Notes: generated from the letters alone by a model not told the origin. A DNA stretch of 64,000 bases from Pseudomonas sp. ICMP 561 (GCF_002699985.1 NZ_LKBT01000005.1:62001-126000); one strand, 5' to 3'; positions 28,703 through 38,407 are shown, numbered from the stretch's first letter. Translations and numbers: made by a program.

Positions 28703-31700
28703 TCAACCGATGGTCATCAAGCTCGCATTGCCACCCGCAGCTGCGGTATTGACGCTCAGTGCGCGTTCAATCACCAGACGCTCCAGTGCAACGTTGGTTT
28801 CGCCATGGGACAAGCCGTTGACACCGACGATTGCACCCGGACGCTGGGCCACTTGCTCGCAAACAGCGCGCAGTTGATCCGAGTCGCCGTGGTGCAGAAC
28901 GGCCTCGATCAGCACCTCGTCTTTCGTCCAGTCAGCTACCAGCTTGATACGCGCCTGTACTTCTTTCGGCAGGCGGGCACGCAGTGGTTTGCTCAACGCG
29001 TTGTCCGGCCAGATCGCACTGCTGCCAACCGCCAGAACCGCGGCCAGTTGAATCAGCAGGTCGCTTTCCGCTTCAGCAAGGCACAGCACGTGTTCGCGCG
29101 GCAGGATGCTGTAGCTGTTGCGCTCGCCAGTCGGGCCTGCCAGCAGACGAGTGATACCGCTTTGTGATTGCAATGCGAACTGGCTGCACAGCTGATCCAG
29201 CTCAGGTTGCTGGTTGCTGGTTGCCCAGGTTTTCAGTGCCTGCAAAGGCTTGCTCAACGCTTCGCGCATCCGGGTATCCGGTGTCGCCAGCGCATCGCCA
29301 CGCACGAACGATTGCTCGATGGCGTCGACGGGACGGGTGGAGAGCAGGCGATACAGATACAGCGGACCACCAGCTTTGGGGCCTGTGCCCGACAGACCTT
29401 CGCCACCGAACGGTTGCACACCTACCACGGCACCGACGATGTTGCGGTTAACGTAAACGTTGCCCGCGTTGACGTTGTCGATGACTTTGGCAATCGTCTC
29501 ATCGATGCGCGTGTGTACGCCGAGCGTCAGGCCGTAACCGGAGGCGTTGATCTGGCCGATCAGCGTGTCCAGTTCCTTGCGCTTGTAGCGAACCACGTGC
29601 AGCACCGGGCCGAAGATTTCACGTTGCAGTTCGTCAAAGCTTTCCAGCTCGATCAGTGTCGGCATCACGTAGGTGCCGCGCTTGATTTCTTCGCCGTCGG
29701 CGATTGCAACCTGGTAGACCGTACGGCCTTTGTCGCGCATGCCCTGAATGTGTTTGTCGATACCCGCCTTGGCTTCAGCATCGATCACCGGGCCGATGTC
29801 TACAGACAAACGTTCCGGGTTGCCGAGGCGGCATTCAGCCATGGCACCTTTGAGCATTTCGATGACGCGGTCGGCAGAGTCTTCCTGCAGGCACAGCACG
29901 CGCAGGGCCGAGCAACGCTGACCGGCGCTGTCGAACGCGGAAGATACTACGTCGATAACCACTTGCTCGGTGAGCGCCGAGGAATCGACGATCATGGCGT
30001 TCTGGCCACCGGTTTCCGCGATCAACGGGATCGGGCGACCTTGAGCGTCAAGGCGACCGGCAATGTTGCGTTGCAACAGACGAGCAACTTCAGTGGAGCC
30101 GGTGAACATCACGCCTTTGACTCGCTCATCACCCACCAGTCGCGCACCCACCGTTTCACCGCGTCCCGGCAGCAATTGCAGCACACCTTCAGGGATGCCC
30201 GCTTCGAGCAGAATACGAACAGCTTGTGCGGCAATCAGTGGCGTTTGTTCAGCCGGTTTGGCCAGCACCGGATTACCGGCGGCGAGGGCAGCGGCGACTT
30301 GACCGCTGAAGATCGCCAGCGGGAAGTTCCACGGGCTGATGCAGACCACCGGGCCCAGCGGACGGTGCGCGTCATTGCTGAAATCATTGCGCGCCTGCAC
30401 CGCGTAGTAGCGCAGGAAGTCCACCGCTTCGCGGACTTCAGCGATAGCGTTGGCGAAGGTCTTGCCCGCTTCGCGAGCCAGCAGCCCCATCAGCGGCTGA
30501 ATCTCGGCTTCCATCAGGTCGGCGGCACGCTCCAGGATAGCCGCGCGTTCGGCCGGCGGAGTGGCTTGCCAGATCGGACCGGAGCTCAGGGCGCAGAGCA
30601 GGGCATTGTCGACATCTTCCAGGCTGGCCTCATGCATATGGCCGACGACGTCACGCAGATCAGAGGGGTTGAGCAGCGGGGTAGCAGCGCCTTCACTGGC
30701 TGGGCATCCGAGCATTGGCACGGCCTTCCAGTCGTTATGAGCAGTAGCCAGCAGAGCGGAAGACAACGAGCCCAGACGATGTTCGTTCGCCAGGTCAATA
30801 CCGCTGGAGTTGGCGCGCTCGGCACCATACAGATCACGCGGCAATGGAATACGCGGGTGTGGCAGGCCGAAGCCGCCTTCCTGAGTCGCCATGCGCTCGA
30901 TGCTGGCCACTGGATCAGCCACCAGTTCCTGAATGGAAATCGACTGATCGGCAATCCGGTTAACGAACGAAGTGTTCGCCCCGTTTTCCAGCAGGCGACG
31001 CACCAGATAGGCCAGCAGTGTTTCGTGGGTGCCTACCGGCGCATATACGCGGCACGGTCGGTTAAGCTTGCCATCGGCGACCTTGCCCACGACTTGCTCG
31101 TAAAGCGGTTCGCCCATGCCGTGCAGGCACTGGAATTCGTACTGGCCGGGGTAATAGTTCTGACCGGCGATGTGGTAAATGGCCGACAGGGTGTGAGCGT
31201 TGTGCGTTGCGAATTGCGGGTAGATGACTTCCGGCACCGACAGCAGTTTGCGTGCACAAGCGATGTAGGAAACGTCGGTGTACACCTTGCGGGTATAGAC
31301 CGGATAACCTTCCAGACCTTCGACCTGGGCGCGCTTGATTTCGCTGTCCCAGTACGCGCCTTTCACCAGGCGAATCATCAGGCGGTGGCGGCTGCGGCGG
31401 GCCAGATCAATCACGTAGTCGATCACATACGGGCAGCGCTTCTGGTAAGCCTGGATCACAAAGCCGATGCCGTTCCAGCCGGTCAGTTGCGGCTCGAAGC
31501 ACAGGCGCTCAAGCAGATCCAGTGACAGCTCAAGACGGTCGGCTTCTTCGGCGTCGATGTTCAGGCCGATATCGTATTGCTTGGCCAGCAGGGTCAGCGA
31601 CAGCAGGCGCGGGTACAGCTCTTCCATCACGCGTTCGTACTGGGCGCGGCTGTAACGTGGATGCAGCGCCGACAGCTTGATCGAGATGCCCGGACCTTCG

Positions 31701-32656
31701 TAGATACCACGGCCATGGGACGCCTTGCCGATGGAGTGGATCGCCTGCTCGTAGGAGGCCAGGTATTTCTGTGCGTCGTGCTCGGTCAGTGCGGCTTCGC
31801 CGAGCATGTCGTAGGAGTAACGGAAGCCTTTGGCTTCAAAGCGGCTGGCGTTGGCCAGCGCTTCGCCGATGGTTTCACCGGTGACGAACTGCTCGCCCAT
31901 CAAGCGCATAGCCATGTCCACACCCTTGCGGATCATGGGCTCGCCGCTCTTGCCGATGATACGGCTCAGGGAAGAGGTCAGCCCGGCTTCGTTGTGGGTC
32001 GACACCAGCTTGCCGGTCAGCAGCAAACCCCAGGTCGCAGCGTTAACGAACAGCGAAGGACTGTTACCCAGGTGCGGATGCCAGTTGCCGGTGCTGATCT
32101 TGTCGCGGATCAATGCGTCGCGCGTGCCTTTGTCCGGGATGCGCAGCAGCGCTTCGGCCAGGCACATCAGTGCCACGCCTTCCTGAGACGACAGCGAAAA
32201 TTCCTGCAGCAGGCCCTGAACGATTCCCGCGCGACCGCCAGCGCTTTTCTGATTGCGCAGTTTCTCGGCAATGGTCGCGGCGAGCTTGTTGGTCACTTCT
32301 GCCATGGCTACAGGCAGGCGTGCCTGTTCAATGAGCATCGGCACCACCTCCGGTTCAGGACGGCGGTAAGCGGCGGTGATTGCAGCGCGGAGTACCGATT
32401 GCGGCAGGATGCTTTCAGCGAACTCAAGGAAGCACTGGTGAGTGGTGTCCACCGGCAATTCGCCATGGTCATCGCCGTCTTTGCTGGCTGAGCCATTGAG
32501 TTCGGAGAGGGTTGCGCCACCTTCGAGCTTTTCCAGGTAATTGAAAATCGCCTGTTTGATGAGCCAGTGCGGAGTCCGGTCAATGGACTGAGCGGCTGCT
32601 TTCAATCGCTCGCGGGTCGGGTCGTCAAGTTTGACACCCAGGGTGGTGGTCGCCAT
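28703..32656 (-). CDS. putA: Trifunctional PutA: proline dehydrogenase / P5C dehydrogenase / repressor
   Basis: A 1317-residue protein that oxidises proline to glutamate in two steps and represses the put genes. Order: N-terminal ribbon-helix-helix DNA-binding domain (residues 1-47, TTLGVKLDDPTRERLKAAAQ); proline dehydrogenase FAD barrel (about 260-610, with RLVKGAYWDSE); aldehyde dehydrogenase domain (about 650-1130, with the catalytic cysteine in SAGQRCSALR and ETGGQNAMIVDSSA before it); C-terminal domain (about 1150-1317). This matches the enteric trifunctional form. A GAGGAC site precedes the ATG. It is divergent from putP across a 454-base region with five GTTGCA sites and is closed by a UUCG terminator. 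Confidence 0.98.
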   Translation of the reverse strand: MATTTLGVKLDDPTRERLKAAAQSIDRTPHWLIKQAIFNYLEKLEGGATLSELNGSASKDGDDHGELPVDTTHQCFLEFAESILPQSVLRAAITAAYRRPEPEVVPMLIEQARLPVAMAEVTNKLAATIAEKLRNQKSAGGRAGIVQGLLQEFSLSSQEGVALMCLAEALLRIPDKGTRDALIRDKISTGNWHPHLGNSPSLFVNAATWGLLLTGKLVSTHNEAGLTSSLSRIIGKSGEPMIRKGVDMAMRLMGEQFVTGETIGEALANASRFEAKGFRYSYDMLGEAALTEHDAQKYLASYEQAIHSIGKASHGRGIYEGPGISIKLSALHPRYSRAQYERVMEELYPRLLSLTLLAKQYDIGLNIDAEEADRLELSLDLLERLCFEPQLTGWNGIGFVIQAYQKRCPYVIDYVIDLARRSRHRLMIRLVKGAYWDSEIKRAQVEGLEGYPVYTRKVYTDVSYIACARKLLSVPEVIYPQFATHNAHTLSAIYHIAGQNYYPGQYEFQCLHGMGEPLYEQVVGKVADGKLNRPCRVYAPVGTHETLLAYLVRRLLENGANTSFVNRIADQSISIQELVADPVASIERMATQEGGFGLPHPRIPLPRDLYGAERANSSGIDLANEHRLGSLSSALLATAHNDWKAVPMLGCPASEGAATPLLNPSDLRDVVGHMHEASLEDVDNALLCALSSGPIWQATPPAERAAILERAADLMEAEIQPLMGLLAREAGKTFANAIAEVREAVDFLRYYAVQARNDFSNDAHRPLGPVVCISPWNFPLAIFSGQVAAALAAGNPVLAKPAEQTPLIAAQAVRILLEAGIPEGVLQLLPGRGETVGARLVGDERVKGVMFTGSTEVARLLQRNIAGRLDAQGRPIPLIAETGGQNAMIVDSSALTEQVVIDVVSSAFDSAGQRCSALRVLCLQEDSADRVIEMLKGAMAECRLGNPERLSVDIGPVIDAEAKAGIDKHIQGMRDKGRTVYQVAIADGEEIKRGTYVMPTLIELESFDELQREIFGPVLHVVRYKRKELDTLIGQINASGYGLTLGVHTRIDETIAKVIDNVNAGNVYVNRNIVGAVVGVQPFGGEGLSGTGPKAGGPLYLYRLLSTRPVDAIEQSFVRGDALATPDTRMREALSKPLQALKTWATSNQQPELDQLCSQFALQSQSGITRLLAGPTGERNSYSILPREHVLCLAEAESDLLIQLAAVLAVGSSAIWPDNALSKPLRARLPKEVQARIKLVADWTKDEVLIEAVLHHGDSDQLRAVCEQVAQRPGAIVGVNGLSHGETNVALERLVIERALSVNTAAAGGNASLMTIG

Positions 32657-32677
32657 GTGCTGTCCTCATCGTGCCAC

Positions 32678-32683
32678 TGCAAC
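32678..32683 (-). promoter_or_regulatory. Candidate PutA operator site 1 (GTTGCA)
   Basis: TGCAAC on the plus strand is GTTGCA on the minus strand, the consensus bound by the E. coli PutA ribbon-helix-helix domain. It lies 22 bases upstream of the putA ATG. Confidence 0.5.
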
Positions 32684-32727
32684 GTGGCCTTGGTTGTCGG
32701 ACAAGATTAGCCATGAGTCGGGTGGGG

Positions 32728-32743
32728 TGCAACCGGGTGCAAC
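32728..32743 (-). promoter_or_regulatory. Candidate PutA operator sites 2 and 3 (two GTTGCA in tandem)
   Basis: Two copies of TGCAAC at 32728 and 32738 are spaced 10 bases apart, one helical turn, so two PutA dimers could bind the same DNA face. The neighbourhood reads GGGTGCAACCGGGTGCAACC. Confidence 0.65.
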
Positions 32744-32895
32744 CCTTTTTTTGATGAATATTTCGGGGATCTGCCAGCCGGTCCTGCTTTGATATTCAAG
32801 GGTGCACAGCCGCAGTGCTGATGTACGGATGAAAGGCAGCGCATGCTCTGGAACGGGGCAAACTTCGCAAAAAATGAGCATCGATGACGTTGAGG

Positions 32896-32924
32896 TGCAA
32901 CTTTTTGGCCGTAAATGGGTTGCA
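32896..32924. promoter_or_regulatory. Candidate PutA operator sites 4 and 5 (inverted GTTGCA pair)
   Basis: TGCAAC at 32896 and GTTGCA at 32919 face each other, forming GGTGCAAC...GTTGCACC. They lie nearer the putP side of the region, about 190 bases before the putP ATG. Confidence 0.65.
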
Positions 32925-33110
32925 CCGCTGATGATTTGTTGAATAGGATGCGTCGCGATGTCGCATGTGCGACCAAGAATTGTTCTCGCGGGACTGGCTT
33001 CGGCTGGGAGTGGGGCCAGAAAATCTGCCGCTTTCTTTCTGCGCCTTGGCTATTAATCTCCCGGTCAAGTCGACCTCGCTTAATAAAAACAATGCCAAGG
33101 CGAAATACCA

Positions 33111-34601
33111 ATGAGTGTCAGCAATCCCACCCTGATCACCTTCGTGATCTACATCGCAGCAATGGTGCTGATCGGCCTGATGGCTTATCGCTCAACCAAT
33201 AATCTCTCTGATTACATTCTTGGCGGTCGTAGCCTGGGCAGCGTTGTTACGGCGTTGTCGGCAGGTGCATCGGACATGAGCGGCTGGCTATTGATGGGCC
33301 TGCCGGGTGCCATTTATATGTCTGGCCTGTCGGAAAGCTGGATTGCCATCGGCCTGATCGTCGGTGCGTATCTGAACTGGTTGTTTGTGGCAGGGCGTCT
33401 GCGGGTGCAGACCGAGCACAACGGCGATGCTTTGCCCCTCCCGGATTACTCCCCCAGCCGATTCGAAGACAAAAGTGGCTTGCTGCGGGTGATATCCGCC
33501 GTGGTGATTCTGGTGTTCTTCACCATTTATTGCGCATCGGGCATTGTTGCCGGTGCACGTTTGTTTGAAAGCACCTTCGGTATGTCTTACGAAACCGCAC
33601 TGTGGGCCGGTGCTGCCGCAACCATCGCCTACACGTTTGTGGGTGGTTTCCTGGCGGTAAGCTGGACGGACACGGTTCAGGCAACGCTGATGATCTTCGC
33701 ATTGATCCTTACGCCGATCATCGTGCTGCTGGCGACCGGCGGTGTTGATGCAACCTTCCTGGCCATCGAAGCCAAGGATCCTGCCAATTTCGACATGTTC
33801 CACAACACCAGCATCATCGGCATCATCTCGTTGATGGGCTGGGGCCTGGGTTATTTCGGCCAGCCGCACATTCTGGCGCGCTTCATGGCGGCAGACTCTG
33901 TGAAGTCGATTGCCAGTGCCCGGCGCATTTCCATGACCTGGATGATCCTGTGTCTGGGCGGTACGGTTGCTGCGGGCTTTTTCGGGATTGCCTACTTCTC
34001 GGCGCATCCGGAAGTAGCAGGGCCTGTCACTGAAAACCCAGAGAGGGTGTTCATCGAATTGGCCAAACTGCTGTTCAACCCGTGGGTGACCGGTGTGCTG
34101 CTCTCGGCGATTCTGGCGGCAGTGATGAGTACCTTGAGCTGTCAGCTGCTGGTGTGTTCGAGTGCGCTGACTGAGGATTTTTATAAAGCTTTCCTGCGTA
34201 AACACGCTTCCCAGAAAGAACTGGTCTGGGTCGGCCGCGGCATGGTCCTGCTGATTGCGATTATCTCCATCGTGCTGGCTGCTGATCCGAATAATCGCGT
34301 GTTGGGCCTGGTGAGTTATGCCTGGGCAGGATTCGGCGCTGCGTTTGGTCCGGTCGTGTTGATTTCGGTACTGTGGAAAGGCATGACCCGTAACGGCGCG
34401 CTGGCGGGTGTACTGGTCGGCGCAATTACTGTGATTGTCTGGAAGCAGCTGGGCATATGGGGCCTGTACGAAATCATCCCCGGCTTCCTGTTCGCCAGCA
34501 TCGCTATCGTGGTGTTCAGCCTGTTGGGCAAAGGTCCTTCGGCGGGTATGCAGGCGCGTTTTGAGTTGGCCGAGAAAGAGTTCAAGGCAGCGAGCCATTG
34601 A
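33111..34601 (+). CDS. putP: Sodium/proline symporter PutP
   Basis: A 496-residue symporter of the SSS family with about thirteen membrane segments. Landmarks are NLSDYILGGRSLGSVVTALS at the first conserved loop, SDMSGWLLMGLPG, and GWGLGYFGQPHILARFMA. It imports proline with sodium for catabolism by PutA. Start ATG with AAGGCG upstream; length normal. The PutA sites upstream should make it proline-inducible. A long-armed repeat follows the stop. Confidence 0.97.
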   Translation: MSVSNPTLITFVIYIAAMVLIGLMAYRSTNNLSDYILGGRSLGSVVTALSAGASDMSGWLLMGLPGAIYMSGLSESWIAIGLIVGAYLNWLFVAGRLRVQTEHNGDALPLPDYSPSRFEDKSGLLRVISAVVILVFFTIYCASGIVAGARLFESTFGMSYETALWAGAAATIAYTFVGGFLAVSWTDTVQATLMIFALILTPIIVLLATGGVDATFLAIEAKDPANFDMFHNTSIIGIISLMGWGLGYFGQPHILARFMAADSVKSIASARRISMTWMILCLGGTVAAGFFGIAYFSAHPEVAGPVTENPERVFIELAKLLFNPWVTGVLLSAILAAVMSTLSCQLLVCSSALTEDFYKAFLRKHASQKELVWVGRGMVLLIAIISIVLAADPNNRVLGLVSYAWAGFGAAFGPVVLISVLWKGMTRNGALAGVLVGAITVIVWKQLGIWGLYEIIPGFLFASIAIVVFSLLGKGPSAGMQARFELAEKEFKAASH

Positions 34602-34614
34602 ATTAAAAATGATT

Positions 34615-34702
34615 CTGTAGGAGCGCACGAGCAACGCGAGGCCGCGATGGCGGTGTATCAGGCAGAACGCTATCGCTGCCTCGCGTTGCTCGTGAGCTAC
34701 AG
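34615..34702. repeat. Inverted repeat (GTAGGAGCGCACGAGCAACGCGAGG family)
   Basis: Arms CTGTAGGAGCGCACGAGCAA and TTGCTCGTGAGCTACAG (with GCGAGGC/GCCTCGC inside) surround a loop of about 35 bases, between the convergent putP and alginate lyase genes. It is the only copy of this family in the window. Confidence 0.8.
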
Positions 34703-34728
34703 AGAGCTGGGGCAACAGGGATTCAGCC

Positions 34729-35400
34729 CTACGTCTTGTTGTGATCAATATCCAGCTTATAGAAGGTGGCTTTGCCGCCTTCGCTGCTGTAGCCCTTGTT
34801 GTCCTGCACGTAAACCCCTGCCTTGAAGTACAGCGGCTTGTCACGCCAGGTGGCGCTGACCGGGCTGGTCCAGTTCTTCCCTCTCGTGCTGACGCTTAGA
34901 TCTCCTCCGGGGCTGAGGTGGATCTTGTAATTGAAGCGCTCGTTCAGCGGCACGCCTTCGGCAATCTGATAGACGCGGCTTTCTTTGTCGTCATAGCGCT
35001 TTCGGAACTTCGCAACTATATTTCCCGACTTGGTGTCTTCCTTGTACTGATACTCAACCTTGAGCATCGGCTCGGTGCTTTCGTAGGCGTGTATCTGACC
35101 AATCACGATTTTGCCCGAGGAGGGCACCTGATTGACTTCAAGTGTGGCGTCGAGCTTGTTATCGGCTTGCGGATACATCCAGTTGTGCAGGGTACCGTCG
35201 GACCAGGTTTCGCGCAGTTCACTTCGCGGGTACTTGGCGTTTTCGGTTTTTGATCCGGTGACGGGTGACCAGAAGAAGATGTAGCCCGACTCTGAACGAA
35301 AATACTTACCGTCATAGCCTTTTTTCAACTGGGACGTTTCGATTGTTTTGGGGGGCGAACCCACAGGAATACTCAGATTCCACGAAGCCATATCTACCAT
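34729..35400 (-). CDS. Polysaccharide lyase family 7 alginate lyase, no signal peptide
   Basis: A 223-residue PL7 enzyme. All three signature blocks are present: RSELRET (about residue 60), IGQIHAY (about 99) and YFKAGVYVQ (about 192); Q, H, R and Y of these cut the polymer by beta-elimination. There is no signal peptide, as in the PA1167-type lyase of P. aeruginosa, so export by an unusual route or action inside the cell is possible. The start was chosen because MVDMASWNLSIP matches the N-terminal pattern of that enzyme. It is isolated from alginate biosynthesis genes. Confidence 0.92.
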   Translation of the reverse strand: MVDMASWNLSIPVGSPPKTIETSQLKKGYDGKYFRSESGYIFFWSPVTGSKTENAKYPRSELRETWSDGTLHNWMYPQADNKLDATLEVNQVPSSGKIVIGQIHAYESTEPMLKVEYQYKEDTKSGNIVAKFRKRYDDKESRVYQIAEGVPLNERFNYKIHLSPGGDLSVSTRGKNWTSPVSATWRDKPLYFKAGVYVQDNKGYSSEGGKATFYKLDIDHNKT

Positions 35401-35712
35401 AAGTTGTTTTCCAATATGTCGCTTTGCCAGTAAGGGCTGTCTAGGTCAAGCCTTTCCGGGTTGTTGTTATACGTTCTCAATAACAAACTGTTAATAATTA
35501 ATTGCCGAACGGATGACGTCAAAGTGCTGTCACATTGGCTGTAGGGCCTGCGCCGTGTGGCCTGTAGGAGACGACCGTTAGTCGGTTAAATGTGAACTTT
35601 AGTGAGGGCGGTCACAAAGCTATCTTCAGTTTCCGTCAGAGCCGACTAGAGTTACGCGATTGGAAATCTAAAACGACTGTCCCTGGATGTCGTGCCACAT
35701 AAGAGAAGTTGC
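35401..35712. other. Divergent intergenic region between the lyase and the signalling gene
   Basis: About 310 bases with an AT-rich part near 35470-35510 and a lone GTAGGAG half-repeat at 35573. It presumably contains both promoters; no operator could be identified. Confidence 0.4.
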
Positions 35713-37842
35713 ATGGAATGCGCGCAAACCAAGCCGAGTGATGGCTGTTCTGTTTTGTTGGTGGTGGATGACTATCCAGAGAACCTGGTGACTATGCGTG
35801 CGGTGCTGCAAAGGCAGGACTGGTGCATTGTCACGGCGAGCTCGGGGATCGAGGCGTTGACAGTGCTTCTGGAGCGCGAAGTTGATCTGGTCCTGCTCGA
35901 TGTTCAGATGCCCGGGATGGATGGTTTCGAAGTTGCCCGCTTGATGCGCGGCAGCCAGCGAACGCGGCTGACCCCGATTATTTTCCTGACTGCCAACGAG
36001 CAATCTCAGGATGCTGTGCATCGCGGCTACGCCAGTGGCGCGATTGATTACCTCTTCAAACCGTTTGATCCCAACGTTCTCAGGCCCAAGGTTCAGGTGT
36101 TGCTGGAGCAACAGCAGAATCAGCGCGCCCTGCAGCGAATTTCCCGAGAGCTGGAATCTGCCAGAGCCTTTAACGCTTCGGTACTGGATAACATTGATGA
36201 AGGCATTCTGGTCGTCAACGAGGCCGGGCTGATCAACTTCGCCAACCCTGCAATCTGTCGCCTGTTGGGTGCCAGTGCCGAGACACTGGGCGGGACCAGC
36301 GTGATTGATTACCTGATTGAACCGGAGGTCGTCGATTGGGCGCAATCCGGGTTCTATCGCCATTATCGCAATGCCGAAATCTATCGCCTGCACGATGCGG
36401 TTTTGCGGACCAGTGAAGGCCGGAAACTGCCGGTGGCATTGTCCTGCGCGCCATTGCCGGCCGAGCAGAAATCCATGGTGTTCAGCATTCTGGACATGTC
36501 GGTGGTGCGCGATCTTTATCAGCAACTGGAGCAACAAGCGGTTACCGATGCCTTGACCGGATTGCTCAACAGGCGCGGCTTCTACCAGGCGGTCGAAGGC
36601 TTATTGTTGCGCAATGACCAGCCGGGCCGCTTCCTGGTGCTGTTGTATCTGGATCTGGACGGTTTCAAACGGGTCAACGATTCCCTTGGCCACGACGCCG
36701 GGGATCAGGTACTGCTTTGGGTGTCCCAGCAACTCAAGGACTGCATGCGGCCCTACGACGTTCTGGCCCGCATGGGTGGTGATGAATTCACTGTGGTCAT
36801 CGACGGCCTGGACTTCCCCGAGCAGGCCGCCAAAGTAGCGGAGAAACTCATCGAGCGGGTTTCTGTTCGCAGGCAGATCGATGGTCTGGACGTCACGCTG
36901 GGTGCCAGTATTGGTATCGCGACCTTCCCGGACTGTGGCTCCAATCTTGACGGGCTGCTACGCGCCGCAGACATCGCCATGTACGAGGCGAAGCGCGCAG
37001 GTCGTCAGCAGTATCGCTTCTACGATCAGGAAATGAACGGTCGCGCCCGCTCTAGGCTGATGCTTGAAGACAGCGTGCGTACCGCCATCGATGGTCACGA
37101 TTTCTCTATGGTCTATCAGCCTCAGGTTTCTATTGCCGATGGGCGATTGCGAGGTTTCGAGGCATTGTTGCGCTGGCAGCATCCGAGCGCTGGTGATGTA
37201 CCGCCGGGCGTGTTCATTCCTCTGCTTGAAGAGACCCGCTTGATCAACAAGCTCGGCGGCTGGATATTCGAGCAGGGTGCCGAACATCGTGGCCGCTGCA
37301 TTGATGTCTTCGACGATGATCTGGTGCTGAGTATCAGTGTCAGCCCTACCCAGTTCTGCATGCCTAACCTTGCCGCCGAGTTGCGCCGCGCCATGCAGCG
37401 CTATGACCTAAAGCCGGGGCAACTTGAAGTCGAGCTCACCGAGGCGTCGTTGGTGCAAAATCTGGCGCACAGCCGTAATCAGATCCGTCACTTGCATGAC
37501 ATTGGCGTAAGTGTTGCGCTGGATGATTTCGGTGTAGGCGAGTGTTCACTGGCTCATTTGCGCAATCTGGACATCGACACCCTGAAGATCGACCGGCATT
37601 TTATCGCCGGTATGCTCACCACACCGCGCGATACCGCAGTGGCGCGCAGCATCATTGACCTATGTCGTAACCTGAACGTGCTGGTGATCGCCGAAGGTGT
37701 CGAGACCCTTGAGCAATATCAGTGGCTGGCCGACAACGGTTGTCAGTTGATTCAGGGTTATCTGGTAGCGCGACCGATGTTGGCCGATGAGGCATTGAGC
37801 TTTCCGAAGGTGTTTGACTGGGAGAGCCTAAAACACCATTGA
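35713..37842 (+). CDS. Response regulator-PAS-GGDEF-EAL protein, EAL site probably impaired
   Basis: A 709-residue cyclic-di-GMP protein. Order: receiver domain (about 10-130, phosphorylated Asp in LVLLDVQMPG), PAS domain (about 165-280), GGDEF domain with intact G355-G-D-E-F359 and an intact inhibitory RxxD (Arg346, Asp349), then EAL (Glu483). In EAL, the Mg-binding Asn of the usual N-(V/L)-S motif is Ser542 (SISVS) and the DDFGTGYSSL loop reads DDFGVGECSL; the other acidic residues, the Lys and the Gln remain. A working synthase with weak or no hydrolase activity is predicted. The start follows AAGAGAAG. The partner kinase is not nearby. Confidence 0.93.
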   Translation: MECAQTKPSDGCSVLLVVDDYPENLVTMRAVLQRQDWCIVTASSGIEALTVLLEREVDLVLLDVQMPGMDGFEVARLMRGSQRTRLTPIIFLTANEQSQDAVHRGYASGAIDYLFKPFDPNVLRPKVQVLLEQQQNQRALQRISRELESARAFNASVLDNIDEGILVVNEAGLINFANPAICRLLGASAETLGGTSVIDYLIEPEVVDWAQSGFYRHYRNAEIYRLHDAVLRTSEGRKLPVALSCAPLPAEQKSMVFSILDMSVVRDLYQQLEQQAVTDALTGLLNRRGFYQAVEGLLLRNDQPGRFLVLLYLDLDGFKRVNDSLGHDAGDQVLLWVSQQLKDCMRPYDVLARMGGDEFTVVIDGLDFPEQAAKVAEKLIERVSVRRQIDGLDVTLGASIGIATFPDCGSNLDGLLRAADIAMYEAKRAGRQQYRFYDQEMNGRARSRLMLEDSVRTAIDGHDFSMVYQPQVSIADGRLRGFEALLRWQHPSAGDVPPGVFIPLLEETRLINKLGGWIFEQGAEHRGRCIDVFDDDLVLSISVSPTQFCMPNLAAELRRAMQRYDLKPGQLEVELTEASLVQNLAHSRNQIRHLHDIGVSVALDDFGVGECSLAHLRNLDIDTLKIDRHFIAGMLTTPRDTAVARSIIDLCRNLNVLVIAEGVETLEQYQWLADNGCQLIQGYLVARPMLADEALSFPKVFDWESLKHH

Positions 37843-37881
37843 GTTGTACACTGGCGCCTTTTCAGATCTGCGTTACGGCTC

Positions 37882-38388
37882 ATGACTGCATCGGTGACTG
37901 CTCCACTCAAATACCTTCAGGCCTATCCGGCAGCACTTCAGGATCAGGTCCGGCAGCTCATCGCCATGAACAAACTGGGCGACTACCTGCAGCAGCGCTA
38001 CCCTGAGCGTCATGACGTGCAAAGTGACAAGGCGTTGTACGCCTACGCGCTGGGGCTCAAGCAGGAATACCTGCGCAATGCGCCGAACATCGACAAGGTG
38101 CTGTTCGATAACCGCCTCGATCTGACTCATCGCGCATTGGGCCTGCACACGACTATTTCACGGGTGCAGGGCGGCAAGCTCAAAGCCAAGAAGGAAATCC
38201 GTGTCGCCTCGCTCTTCAAGGAAGCGCCCCCGGAATTCCTGAAGATGATCGTCGTACACGAGCTGGCGCACTTCAAGGAATCGGACCACAACAAGGCGTT
38301 CTACAAACTGTGCGAGCACATGCAGCCCGGCTATCACCAGCTGGAGTTCGATCTGCGGGTTTATCTGACCTGGCGGGATATGCAGTAG
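37882..38388 (+). CDS. YgjP-like zinc metallopeptidase
   Basis: A 168-residue protein with the zinc motif HELAHFKE followed by NKAFYKLCEHMQP, the YgjP/M48-like arrangement of a third ligand downstream. Such small soluble peptidases are of unknown physiological role. It lies 39 bases after the signalling gene on the same strand, so the two may be co-transcribed. Confidence 0.88.
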   Translation: MTASVTAPLKYLQAYPAALQDQVRQLIAMNKLGDYLQQRYPERHDVQSDKALYAYALGLKQEYLRNAPNIDKVLFDNRLDLTHRALGLHTTISRVQGGKLKAKKEIRVASLFKEAPPEFLKMIVVHELAHFKESDHNKAFYKLCEHMQPGYHQLEFDLRVYLTWRDMQ

Positions 38389-38407
38389 CACCCAGAGTCA
38401 ACTCAAT

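Noticed and set aside
29168..31525. 785-codon open frame antisense to putA
   Set aside because: It lies wholly opposite the PutA coding sequence, whose domains are intact; long antisense frames are expected in GC-rich genes with strong codon bias.
33288..34844. 518-codon minus-strand frame opposite putP
   Set aside because: It is opposite an intact putP and has His/Gln-rich shadow composition without a recognisable domain.
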